Shown: one piece after another, positions 10,343 to 20,289 of the stretch
How positions within the stretch are numbered: the stretch's first letter is position 1
Layout: the number at the start of each line of letters is the position of its first letter
Assembly (NCBI GenBank): GCA_035772735.1
Contig: JASDFA010000018.1
Location: forward strand, 144,527,501-144,591,500
DNA: 64,000 nucleotides
Direction: 5' to 3'
Origin: Datura wrightii
Taxonomy: Eukaryota; Streptophyta; Magnoliopsida; Solanales; Solanaceae
Notes under the pieces: model-generated
Database searches by the model: none
Told to the model about the DNA's origin: nothing
Seen by the model: only the letters and a program-made list of their open reading frames with translations
Program-made: the position numbers and the translations under genes

Positions 10343-12736
10343 ACACTGGCAAAGGACAAGGAGCTGGTGGAATCTTATATAGAGCCTGAACGTGAATTTC
10401 GTAGTAAACGTAGAGAAGCTCTACAAAAGAAGCTGCAGTTGCTCAGACAGACTATTATGGAGCAACAAAATCCACCGGTTGTGAGGGCAGTGTTAGTGCC
10501 CGACGAAGCAGCAGCAAGGCCGGTTCGCGAGGTGGCAATCCCACATGCCAACAATGTACATTCAAGTATTCGCAAACCAGAGCTTGGAGGGAGATTTGAA
10601 CTCAAACAGAACATGGTGCAACTATTGCACACATGCGGGCAATTTACCGGTCTCCCTCATGAAGACCCACAACAACATCTCCAAAACTTTTTGGAGATAA
10701 GTGACACTTATATACCCGCTGGAGTGTCACCTGATTATGTTTGGCTCACACTATTTCCGTTCTCATTGGTGAAGCCAAGAGGTGGTTAAAAGTTGAGCCA
10801 CCAAATTCTATCTCAACGTGGGATGATCTAGCATGGAAGTTTTTGATAAGATTTTTTCCCTCTGGTAAAACAGCCAGACTTAGAAGTCAAATTCTAAGTT
10901 TCAAACAGAGGGAGGGGGAAAATTTGTATCAAGCCTGGGAAAGATTTAAATCCATGTTGCGGGACTGTCCTCATCATCATCAGTCCAATGAGGTGTTGGT
11001 GCACACATTTATTGAGGGTTTGGAACCCCATACTAAAATTTTTCTAGATTCAGCAGCTGGAGGGCAAGCGCTGGAAAAGACTTATGAGGAGCTGTACACT
11101 TTGCTCAACCGGATCTCACAGGGCAATCCAGAATGGAATGCTGATTTATCACGAGGTGGAGCAAGGAAAGCAGAAGGAGTGCTTGAAGTGGATGGATTTA
11201 CAGCTATCGATGCACAGATAGCTGCCTTGCAGAATCAATTGAACAACCACTTCAGCAATATGAAGTTGAACCAGCCTTCAAATTCAGTCAATGCGGTCCA
11301 GCAAATGTGGTGTGAAGTGTGTGGAAGCAGTGAGCACTCAATTGAGTGCTGTGGAGCAAATCCTGATTCTGTTAACTTTGTGGGTAATGCACAAAGAAAT
11401 CAGCAGCAGTTTGGTAGCAGCTACAACTCAAATTGGAGGAACCATCCAAATTTTTCATGGGGTAGCAACAACCAACAAGGCCAAAGTTCGGGTCAGGGGA
11501 TGCCAAGAAATCAAGAAGGGCAACAGAATTACCAATCACAATTCAGAAATCACAATGCCTCTCCTCCACCACCATCACCTAGCATTGAGGAGATGTTCAA
11601 GACCATGATCGCTAATCAGGCGCAATTGCAGGCTGACTATGTTAAATTGGCAGCCGAAGTAAAAAATAATCAATTAGCGACCAAGGCTCTTGAGTATCAA
11701 TTTGGGCAATTTGCTAGTGCCCAAAACACAAGGCCCAGAGGAGGACTGCCTAGCGACACGGATCCAAATCCGAAGCAGGTAAATGCAGTGACCACAAGGA
11801 GTGGTTTGCAGCTAAAGGAGATGGAACCAGAAAGACCACCTCAAAAGTCAGGAGCAGCAGATGTTGAGGAAGAACAAAGTTCGGATAGGGGGGAAGACCA
11901 AAGAAGCTGAATCAGAAAGACCTCCACCCCCGTTCCCTCAACGACTCAAGAAACACAAGGAGGAGGCGTGTTTCAAGAAATTTATGGAGGTGCTTAAACA
12001 GGTACATGTTAACTTAAGACTTGTTGATGTCTTGTAGGGAGTGCCAAAATATGCCAAATATATTAAAGACATCGTGGCCAACAAAAGTCGTTTGACTGAG
12101 TATGCCACGGTAGCTGTGATGGAGGAATGCACTTCCCGAATCCGAAATAGACTGCCCACGAAGCTAAAAGACCCTGGAAGTTTTACTATCCAGCTTACTA
12201 TTGGGCAGAGTATCCGAGCTCGTAGATTGTGTGACTTGGGGGCGAGCATAAATCTGATGCCATCTTCGGTATTCAGAAAGTTGGGTCTAGGGAGTCCTAG
12301 ACCTACAACCGTAATCTTGCAGTTGGCGGATCGATCCTTAGCGAGGCCGGATGGCATTGTTGAGGATGTTCTATTGCAAGTGGGCTCCCTCATTTTTCTG
12401 GTTGATTTTATTGTTCTGGATTTTGAACCAGACGCTGAAGTCCCATTTATTTTGGGACGACCCTTCTTGGCAACCGGGAAAGCATTAATCGACGTGGCTG
12501 CAGGTCAATTTACAATGCGAGCACATGACAAGGTAGAGGTGTTCGATGTGTACAAAGCACCCAAGCTCCCGATAGTGAATGAAGAACTCTCGGTGATCAA
12601 TGTAATTGATCATGGGAATGCTAAACAAATGAATAATTCCCGAGAGTTGATGGGAAGACCACCAAATAAGGGTGAGCACTACTGGGGGGAGGAAAAGGAT
12701 CGTGAGAAATCGTCCATCACCCTAGTGGACAATTGA
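10343..12736 (+). pseudogene. gag-pro: gag-protease of element B (frameshifted)
   Basis: Encodes Gag and a retropepsin-like aspartic protease in one original frame of about 790 codons. Gag core spans ~10700-11130, a CX2CX4HX4C zinc knuckle (CEVC...H...CC) lies near 11320, then an Asn/Gln-rich and Pro-rich linker. The protease has the active site CDLGAS near 12230 and ILGRPFL near 12450. Compared with element G, a 4-base loss near 10770 and an extra G in the run near 11888 shift frame, and a stop sits at ~12036. The frame opens right after a TGA (10340-10342) with no ATG until ~10457. The last codons (EHYWGEE...SSITL) resemble the tail of an integrase, not a protease. TTTTGCAG at 10320-10327 just upstream looks like a splice acceptor. 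Confidence 0.9.
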
Positions 12737-12776
12737 GCATAAAGGACATCGAGCCGCGACGGTAAACCAGGCGCTG

Positions 12777-12794
12777 CACGGGAGGCAACCCGTG
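12777..12794 (+). other. Conserved hairpin CACGGG-AGGCAA-CCCGTG
   Basis: A perfect 6-bp stem with a 6-base AGGCAA loop, following the word GGTAAACCAGGCGCTG. The same block stands after the coding region in D (25085-25120), G (40989-41035), and in decayed or tandem form in H (~32560-32640) and A2 (3010-3135). I recall similar GGGAGGCAACCC words at the end of pol in other Athila elements. Its role is not known to me. Confidence 0.7.
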
Positions 12795-12799
12795 GAATT

Positions 12800-13398
12800 T
12801 TTTTTTTCTTTCTTTCTTTCGTTTTGTAAAGTGTAAATAGATTTTATTTTAATTTTCTTTTTCTTGGGTTAGTAGTATTTTTTTTCGTTTTAGTTAGTAA
12901 TTTTTCATTTCAGTTAGTGAAATCTATTAATCTAACCAATTTTGTTTAGTGAGGTGATTTTCAGGTCAACCGGAGAAAAATGTTCACGGAATCGTGAAGG
13001 AAAAGGCAAGGTATGAAAAAATGAATAAAATGAAGAGACAGTGAGCTGGGGCGATGGCTCCGTGTCACGGAGGAGGACCTCCGCGTTACCCTCCGTGACA
13101 CGTTGAGGTTAAATCTGAAATTTTTAAAAATTCCAGTGAGCCATCGCGATGGCTCCGTGTCACGGAGGCAGTGCACCGCGATGCACTCCGTGACACGTTG
13201 CCTTATAATTTGTGACGGGTCACACCGGGTTGCCGGGTGACCCGCGTGTTTTTCTTCATTTTAAACCACGAAAAACCCCTTTCCCCCTCATTTTTTACAC
13301 TTCTCCGCGACCAAACACCCAAATTTCCCTCCCCCATCAACGTGCCACGGTATTAAGCAAAGAAATTACCGTGTTTTCTTCGATTATTCAACTTAAAG
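12800..13398 (+). promoter_or_regulatory. B spacer with GC-rich inverted repeats; possible internal promoter
   Basis: Begins with a T-rich tract, then two inverted repeats CGTGTCACGGAG...CTCCGTGACACG (13061-13072/13091-13102 and 13156-13167/13186-13197) and the 12-bp palindrome CCATCGCGATGG (13141-13152). The same words occur in the LTR just upstream of its TATA box, and the downstream order (GTGACACGTTGC, then TTATAATT at ~13204) mimics the LTR. A transcript starting here would splice at 13399 into ORF2. Promoter activity is an inference; the repeats are directly visible. Confidence 0.55.
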
Positions 13399-14103
13399 GT
13401 ATGTTTTCCTCTTCTCTCTCAAGTTTTTGTCGATTTTAGTCAAATTTGAGCATGGGAGGTAAGATAAATCACCCTAAGTAGAAATTTAGCATGAAATTGA
13501 GTTATTCCTTGATTGATAAATGTTTGGAATGTTGTAATGAGCGTTTGAACTTGTCGATTGTGTGAATGATTCGAATTTGATTGTGAAATTCAATTCTAGG
13601 GCTTGGGTTGTTGAAATCGAAATGGGTAACTTGGTAAATTGGTGAATTATATGCCGGTGTGTGCTTGTGAATTGAGATAAGTCGTTGTAAATATTGTTTG
13701 AATGTAATAGACGACGAATTCTCGGGTTTTTGGGAAAATGTGAAAATTGTTCGAATTGGTTGATTATATAGGTTCATATGTATATAGAGTTTTTGTTGTT
13801 GTTTTTGTTTGTTGTTTTTTTTGCTAAGTGCGATGGTTGAATTGCTAGCGATGGTAGGATTGGGATTAGCCGTATGAAGTCTGAGTAGTACGCTAAAAGT
13901 TATGCTGTCGAAATTTTTCTTTGCGAACGCACTAAGCATAAATTGTATAGTTGTTTGTTTTTGGTGTAAAATAAAGTGATCCTTGCCGTAGTATCATAAC
14001 CGTAGCTAAGGACTAAGTGTGGGGTAACCTTAGCTTAACCCGGCCTTAGCCGAAGTTAACATGCATTTAGCTTGACATTGCGCTTGTTTGTTTGTGTTGA
14101 CAG
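13399..14103 (+). other. Predicted 5'-leader intron upstream of ORF2 (B)
   Basis: The donor reads AAAG|GTATGTTTTC and the acceptor TTTGTGTTGACAG|GTACA, only five bases before the ORF2 ATG. The sequence between (705 bp) has no ORF and is T-rich, as plant introns are. Both signals are conserved at the same positions in D (25735-26377) and G (39673-40382). Inside lies a purine tract TAAGTGTGGGGTA (14014-14026) like the element's polypurine tract. Confidence 0.7.
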
Positions 14104-14108
14104 GTACA

Positions 14109-15311
14109 ATGGCAAGTAGGCAGGATAAGGGTAAGGGTGCATCTACTTCAGGCACCGGGAGAAAACGACTTAGACTAGGCACAGCAGTCCCAGCTGCACC
14201 AGCAGTTCCGCGGGGTCAACGCCGCCAATACGGAACGAGGTGGGTAACCGATAAGGGGAAGAAGTGGTACGCTAAACACAAGGAAAATAAGTACTTCCCC
14301 GAGGAGCATATTGCACGGGAACCACTAGCACAGGAGTTCCCCCGCATAATGAAAAGGATCGAGGCAGCTGGGCTCAGCTTCATATTTCAGGAGCCCAAGG
14401 AATGCAACCTTCATCTAGTCCGGGAGTTCTATGCAAATTGGAACCCGGCAATCAGAAGCCACACAATAAAGATCAGAGGGCAGAAAGTCACTCTGGAACC
14501 CCAACAATTAAATGCCATCATTGGAGCGCGGGACACAGACGCCCACGTTCTCCGCCAGCTGAACATCACCCCACCATATGCCGATATCAGACGCACTTTG
14601 TGTGGGGCTCGATCCACAGCCAGATGGAGCAGACATAAAGAAAGGGGTTACCACCAGACTTTGCCGTATTCTCAAATGAACAGGGAGGCCAGAATATGGA
14701 TGAAGATAGTCTGTTCGTGCCTAATCCCGGGGGTGCACATGACGGATGTGACCTGGGACCGTGTCTGCCTAGTGTATGCCCTGATGAAAGGGCTAGAGAT
14801 TAATGTCGGGGTGGTCATCATATCCGCCATGAAGAGAGCCCGACTACATCAGGGCCACAGGTATGGGTTCGGCGGACTTATCACCACCTTTCTCCGGGGC
14901 CTCGACGTCGAGGAAGAGGCTTTGGACTACATCCCGCAATTGGAGCGGAGGGCCCTTGATGTGACCAAAACTAAGGCCCCCGACACCACACACGGGCCAG
15001 TGCTAACACTTGGCGAGCGGCATGCTCGTGACGACCAGTACATGGCACGGATGATTGGTATGCAAATGCTTCAGCTTAGGATTGGTGGGAGACCAGCCAC
15101 TGAGGAGGAGCTATGGCAGCTTGAGCTGGATTACCCGTTTGGCGAAAACGCCAGGGCTCTATGCCGAGTGGGGTCAGCCTTTGTAGAGCCCACTGACAAT
15201 GATGTCCCCACGGACGAGGAGACACGTCGGGAGGACTCCGATGTGGAGTCCGATGACGACGACGGAGGTGACTCGGACATGGGCGATGAGGCTTCCATTA
15301 CAACCCATTAA
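14109..15311 (+). CDS. ORF2 of element B: putative plant transposon-domain protein
   Basis: An intact 400-codon ORF whose ATG follows the predicted splice acceptor. The N-terminus is basic and Ser/Gly-rich (~1-30). Residues ~45-280 match what I recall as the 'putative plant transposon protein' domain (Pfam Transposase_32): the VREFYANW block, an RGQKVTLEPQQLNAIIG block, EARIWMKIVCSCLIPG, a YALMKGLEINVG block and a YGFGGLITTFLR block. The C-terminus is strongly acidic. It has no signal peptide or membrane segment, so it is not an envelope protein despite sitting where Athila has its env-like gene. Biochemical function is unknown. The last residues (ASITTH) differ from D and G because a deletion joins the ORF to the distal 3' UTR. 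Confidence 0.85.
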   Translation: MASRQDKGKGASTSGTGRKRLRLGTAVPAAPAVPRGQRRQYGTRWVTDKGKKWYAKHKENKYFPEEHIAREPLAQEFPRIMKRIEAAGLSFIFQEPKECNLHLVREFYANWNPAIRSHTIKIRGQKVTLEPQQLNAIIGARDTDAHVLRQLNITPPYADIRRTLCGARSTARWSRHKERGYHQTLPYSQMNREARIWMKIVCSCLIPGVHMTDVTWDRVCLVYALMKGLEINVGVVIISAMKRARLHQGHRYGFGGLITTFLRGLDVEEEALDYIPQLERRALDVTKTKAPDTTHGPVLTLGERHARDDQYMARMIGMQMLQLRIGGRPATEEELWQLELDYPFGENARALCRVGSAFVEPTDNDVPTDEETRREDSDVESDDDDGGDSDMGDEASITTH

Positions 15312-15750
15312 AGTCCTACGTGATCTTACATTGCATTTCTTTATATTAGTGGAGTAATACACTAAGGGCAAGCCTATGGGTTATGACATGATGCATGTGA
15401 ATTCTTTTGGGAGAGAGAGTGAAATTAATTTTTACATGCCCCTACTTGAATGCTTGTGTGTCGCATGAACATAAAGGGGAAGATTCTCTTGAGTTGTGAG
15501 GGCACATGCTTGATGAAGGATTGATGTTCATGTCGGATATCTTGATTAGCTGATTTGCATAAGTTTGCCGATATCGAGAGTCGATTCTTTAAGTCTATGA
15601 AGTCTTGATGTATTACAGGTCATTGCATTGTTAAGACCATGCATGTTTTCTTGATGATTTACAATATTGAATGATCGGTATGACTGTAGCATAAATTGTC
15701 GCACCATAGTGGCGAATGTTGGGATGTAATTTGCATGAGTTGTGTATGTG

Positions 15751-15788
15751 TTGTTCGAGGACGAACAAGGATTTAAGTGTGGGGTAAG
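15751..15788 (+). other. Hairpin plus polypurine tract of element B
   Basis: TTGTTCG/CGAACAA with an AGGA loop (15751-15768) is followed by TTAAGTGTGGGGTAAG (15773-15788), which directly abuts the LTR. The purine-rich tract should prime plus-strand synthesis. The hairpin is identical in D (29368-29385) and G (36562-36579). Confidence 0.75.
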
Positions 15789-17217
15789 TGATCTTGAGCA
15801 GATTTATATGCCCAAGTGATACTCAAACGTATCATTTTCGCCTTGTTTATTGTGCAATGTGTATACATTTTCATGTAATTGGTAATAAAATGTGAATTTA
15901 TACTAACCAACATGATTAGCATTGTTTTGTAGGTAAAATATGATTTTGAGGAGCGAAAATGCATGTTGGAACAATATCGGAGTTGGACTTGGATGCGAGC
16001 ACGAAAAAGACATTGGACTGCACAATGTAAAGGGGCTCCGCGATGGAGCCGTGCCACGCTACCATCGCGGAGGCACACTGCCTGGAGGGTGAATAAATTG
16101 TCAATTTCCAGTGGAGCCTCGCGACAGCTCCGTGGAACGGAGGCAAGCCTCCGCGTTGCATGCCATGCCATGTTGAAGCTTTATTCCCGGACCCCAGATT
16201 TCCAGTGAGGGTCCGCGTCCACGCCGTGTCACGGAGGCAGTGCTCCGCATTGGCCTCCGTGACACGTTGCTTGTTATTCCGGGAAAAATTCCCAGTAGTA
16301 TAAATAGAACACTTAGGCTTATTTTTAATTAATTCAGACTTGGTGGAGCAAGGACGTGAGTTACAGGCAGTTGAGGGACGAAAAAGCTCAGGGTTTTTCT
16401 CTCTTTCTTTCTTCTTTCAATCAATTGTTTGTATGAGTAACACTTGTTTTAGGATGATTAATCCACAAATGAGTGGCTAAGTCTCTTCCTTGCTGAGGTT
16501 ATGAACCATGGTGATGAATTTGGATTATTGAATTATATGGTTTTTCATCTTCTTCTTTCATGTTGTTCTATTAATTCTTGTTTCTACTTCATTGGTGTGT
16601 GGCCGACATTAATGTATATCTAAAAAGTCCGATTTCACTCGAGAGAGCACGAAATTGGAAAGTTGTGAATTAATAGGGTATTGTTCTTAACTTGATTTGG
16701 GAAAATTGAGTTTTGATGTGCTTTCCTGATAGAAATATACTTGAAAGCCGTATTAGTCAATTTAGTAACCGGAATTGTATTGCTAGGTCATAAATTGCAT
16801 TTGATCACAGAAATGTAGACGGATGGTTTATGATTCTTAAGTGAGATTAAATACGAGAGTTTTAATCTCTAGGCTAATGTTCTTGGCTAGCAACAGGAAG
16901 AGAAGATTAACCAAATTATGATTATAATCAAGTTCATTACTTGTTCTTAACCTTGGCATGCTCATATCTATAGTTTCAATTCAAAGTAGATATTTGTTAA
17001 TAGTTTTAGTATATAATTTATAAAACAAAATTATTTAACTTTTGGTTACGTTGTTGTCAGCATATATAGAAGTAAGATAGAATATAGTATACTTGAGCAA
17101 TTTTTACTTATCCAGAGTCTCCTTGGTTCGATACTTGGCTTACTTAAGCTACTTTACTACTTGTTTGACCACGTGCACTTGCGTGTCGGTTTTTAACCCC
17201 AACCAAAGCACCGAACA
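15789..17217 (+). repeat. 3' LTR of element B
   Basis: 1.43 kb, TGATCTTGAGC...CCGAACA, closely matching the 5' LTR. The GC-rich block is better preserved here: arms CTCCGCGATGG/CCATCGCGGAG at 16036-16046 and 16072-16082, and 14-bp arms CGTGTCACGGAGGC/GCCTCCGTGACACG at 16225-16238 and 16253-16266. TATA box at 16299-16306. Confidence 0.93.
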
Positions 17218-17483
17218 CTTGTGAACCTTGATTTGTCTAAACATGTCCCTGTTTTGAGTTGAAAGAGTGAAATTGAGATGTACTGAATGTTTGTGGTTAC
17301 CAATTGAACGTGTACAATATGTTTTGAATCTTTTTATTCTCTTGAGTTGGCGTGTGATTTTGGGGTTGTCTTAAGTTTTAGAAGCCCCTTGTGTAGCTCT
17401 TATGATGAAGATTCTTAATTCAATTCTAAAGTTGTTTGTGAATGACTTTCTTGAGGAAAAGCAATGGTTCAAGTTTGGGGGTT
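17218..17483 (+). mobile_element. Element F: 3' UTR remainder and polypurine tract
   Basis: Non-coding continuation of the F 3' UTR after the insertion of B, starting with the duplicated CTTGTG. It ends in GTTCAAGTTTGGGGGTT (from 17467), a purine-rich tract abutting the LTR at 17484. No ORF of note. Confidence 0.6.
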
Positions 17484-18885
17484 TGATGAGTTGGTAATTT
17501 ACCAACTCATTAGGCTTTTAAGCATGAGCTGTTTCCTTGTTTTCATAACAAATTAGGAAAGTTTTATGCCTTTTCTCCTTTGATTATGTAGATATTGAGC
17601 TTAGACCAGAAAAATAGAAGAATTGAACAAAAACCACCCTGCTGAAAGCAAGGAACATGCGTGCTGCACTTTGCCATCTATGAAACACAGGTGCCATGCA
17701 GTCAACACTAGATATGGAGCAGGAAAGAATCTGCAAAGTGTAGGTGCAACCGCAAGAGGACTTCAAGCAACACTACTAAGACCTGTGAAGGACCCGCAAC
17801 TCACGGATGGGCAATTGCGAAACGCAAGTACCTCTCAAGTGACCAATAAGCTAACAAGGGAAAAATATCCTGTCTGGCACAAAAGTACCTGAGAAGATTC
17901 AAGGGCATACTTGGAAAGTTTTTCAAATAGAATATAAAAATTTTACCCTAAATTATACACACCCATGTCATAACATATCATATAAAGCATTGAATTATAG
18001 AGAGAAGTAGAGAGAAGTAGTGAGAGAAAGAGTAGAGTACATGGTTCTTCTTTAATATTTGAGTTAAGTACACCATTGATGCAGATTTTTGAAAGTTTAA
18101 TTTAGTTAATAAATATGATTATTGTTGAGTGGGTATATTTTTTCTATCTCCATTAATGTGTAGCTAAATTACTAGCTACCGGTGTGCGCTTGATGAGTGC
18201 TTAAACTTGATTGGGTATTGATAAATTGCTCTTAACATTAATCTATAAGAATGGATCTATTGTTTTCTCTGAATTTTCATTGAGAAATTTGTGGTTGCAA
18301 ATAGTAGTTTAGCTTACTTATCTTGCTTGAGCTTGAGAAAGAAGAGTGGGATTTGGGTGAGGAAACACTAGCGAGGATTTGAAGTGTAGATGTGTGAGGT
18401 TGAGCTAGAGATAGTCAAAATCCACATCACCACTCCATTTAAAGGTTGGGTCTAAATATAACTTGACCCTTCCTTAAGCTTTGTGGATAATTATTTGATT
18501 GTGACCTTGGGGTTTCAGTAAATCCAAGGAAAAAACATCCTTGTGGTTGAAAAATTAGAGGATGTATTTATATCCATGCTATCCATGCTAGAAATTGAAG
18601 TTAAGACAATTGAATCAATCCCAATCTAGTTGGTACTTTATCTATTACACATCCCTAGCCCATTTCTATTACTTGCAACAAATACTTTTCTCAATATCAT
18701 TTTATAAATTTGAATTCGACATTATTTTTCCCTCTGCCCCCAATTTTTACTTTCCAAATGGTTAAACAATGATGCATTAAACTTTGAGTTAGTTTACAAC
18801 TTTTGGAGTATCATGCTCAATTCATTATGGAATTCAACCCCGACACCTGTCGGGTATTTTATTTTTGACAATGACCAAAACCACC
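17484..18885 (+). repeat. 3' LTR of element F (right end approximate)
   Basis: Starts TGATGAG right after a polypurine tract. The start forms a perfect hairpin with 12-bp arms ATGAGTTGGTAA (17486-17497) and TTACCAACTCAT (17499-17510). A TATA-like ATATAAAG lies near 17980, and downstream words (CATTAATGTGTAGCTAAATT, TGAGAAATT) mimic the R/U5 of the other Athila LTRs. The right end is not sharp: near 18830-18885 the sequence passes CCGACACCTGTCGGG and then turns into minus-strand 3' UTR of H. The interval contains one 89-codon open frame (17623-17892) that I do not believe. Confidence 0.6.
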
Positions 18886-20289
18886 TCCCTTAACCGAGAG
18901 AGATGTATTCAGCGTTATCATGCAACATACCATAGGCTTATCTTTAATGTATAGTTAAATTAACCAATTAATCAAAAAGAATAAGATCAAAAGGACTTCC
19001 ATGGTTGTGATGTCGGCTAATGGACGGGTAGGCATTATATGGGAAATATTGGCTACCAATCCAAAGCAATTTAAAAAAAACATTTTCACTTTATTCCTCT
19101 TTTCCACCCCTCTTCCTTATTTCTTACACTTACACTTTCTTTAGTAATCTCTTTTCTTCTCAAATGTCCCCTTTTTCATCACTTGACTGCTAGTTTATGC
19201 TTTAAGATCAACCAAAACAATCCATTGTTAAGAGTTTTTCTTTATTTTCCCTTTTTAGTTCTAGCAGCAAGTAAACATTTTATTACATGGGCATCTTTCT
19301 ATCTTTTTGTTTTCTTTTCCAACCCACATTCTAATCTTTCCTTTTCCTTAGTGTTACTATCCTAGTGAACCCTTGAAACCCTCATCATCTTTTCTTTTTT
19401 CAGATCTTAAAGTGCATAGGGCTTCTTTAGATCAAAAATCACGTAGGCTCAGAAACAAAAGGGATAGGCTTCTCATGTGGCTAGATAATAAATAGACTTA
19501 TAAGCTCAATGGGGATGACTAGGGACAATTACACAAGTTGTGCAAACAATAAGTAACAAAATATGGGTGCTTAAAGAAATGCCTTGATGTCCTTCCTCTT
19601 TGACAATTGGTTATTGTACACACACGCCAGGTTAGTTCTAGATATTACCCTATGAACGAAACGCAATAATTACAAGCTCACCTCTCAAGACATCATGGCT
19701 TGAATCGATTTCCTATGACCATATATTTACTACAATTATCTTGAATGAATCTTCATTATTAAGCCTAATTTTTACATCTCTTGAGTCAAGTTAAAGAACC
19801 GATGCGTTTCTCATGAAATTTTCACTTCTCATGCATTTAAGATGAACTATCCATGCCTTCTAGCTTATCTCCTATTTGAAATATCAAGAGCACACAAATG
19901 TTGATTTTTTTACTCCTAAAAAATTTTGTGACTGATTTTCCCTTAAGATGGTAGTCATCCATCCATCACTAGGAACAGTCACTAGATCTATAATGGACTC
20001 TTCAGAAGAAAAATAAAAAAATAAACACTCTATTGAAGATAAAAGAAAACAAGCCAAACGAACAAGCACATTACACAACACGACTACTGTCTCCGCAACC
20101 ATCCATTTACTAGTTTTTACAAACCATTTGCACTCTAATAGAAATTAACGACACATATATTTGATAACGAATAAGCAGCCCAACTCTAAAGATATAGCAA
20201 AGATAGAATACAAGAAAATTCTATTTCTCCCACTCCACACTTAAACATTGCACTATCATCAGTGTACAAACATTTCATAGAAAAGGGAG
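18886..20289 (-). other. 3' UTR of element H
   Basis: Non-coding, AT-rich. It aligns by eye, block by block, with the 3' UTR of G (36900-38400): the CATAGGCTT block near 18940, the ACACGCCAGG..AGTTCTAGA block near 19625, the CTTAAGATGGTAGTCATCCATCCATC block near 19941 and a CCACTCCACACTTAAA tract at 20229-20244. The last is a decayed form of the purine tract found after ORF2 in D and G. No gene seen. Confidence 0.65.

Larger units (their letters stand above)
8783..17217 (+). mobile_element. Element B: complete pol-less Athila-type retrotransposon
   Basis: A complete 8.4-kb element: LTR (8783-10204), primer site, broken gag-protease, spacer, intron-like segment, intact ORF2, purine tract and LTR (15789-17217). 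CTTGTG occurs immediately before (8777-8782) and after (17218-17223), a 5- to 6-bp target duplication. There is no reverse transcriptase, RNase H or integrase coding between protease (ends ~12600) and ORF2 (from 14109). By eye the two LTRs differ at roughly 1.7% of positions plus a ~9-bp indel, so insertion is fairly recent. Compared with D, about 1.3 kb of 3' UTR is missing. Confidence 0.93.

Noticed and set aside
14109..15311. ORF2 as a true envelope gene
   Set aside because: Position fits, but there is no signal peptide or hydrophobic segment, and the tail is acidic.
14109..15311. ORF2 as the transposase of a DNA transposon nested in the element
   Set aside because: No terminal inverted repeats or target duplication surround it, and it occurs at the same place in B, D, G and H.
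17623..17892. 89-codon open frame on the plus strand
   Set aside because: It lies in the U3 of the F LTR, shows no recognisable motif and has low-complexity composition; treated as chance.
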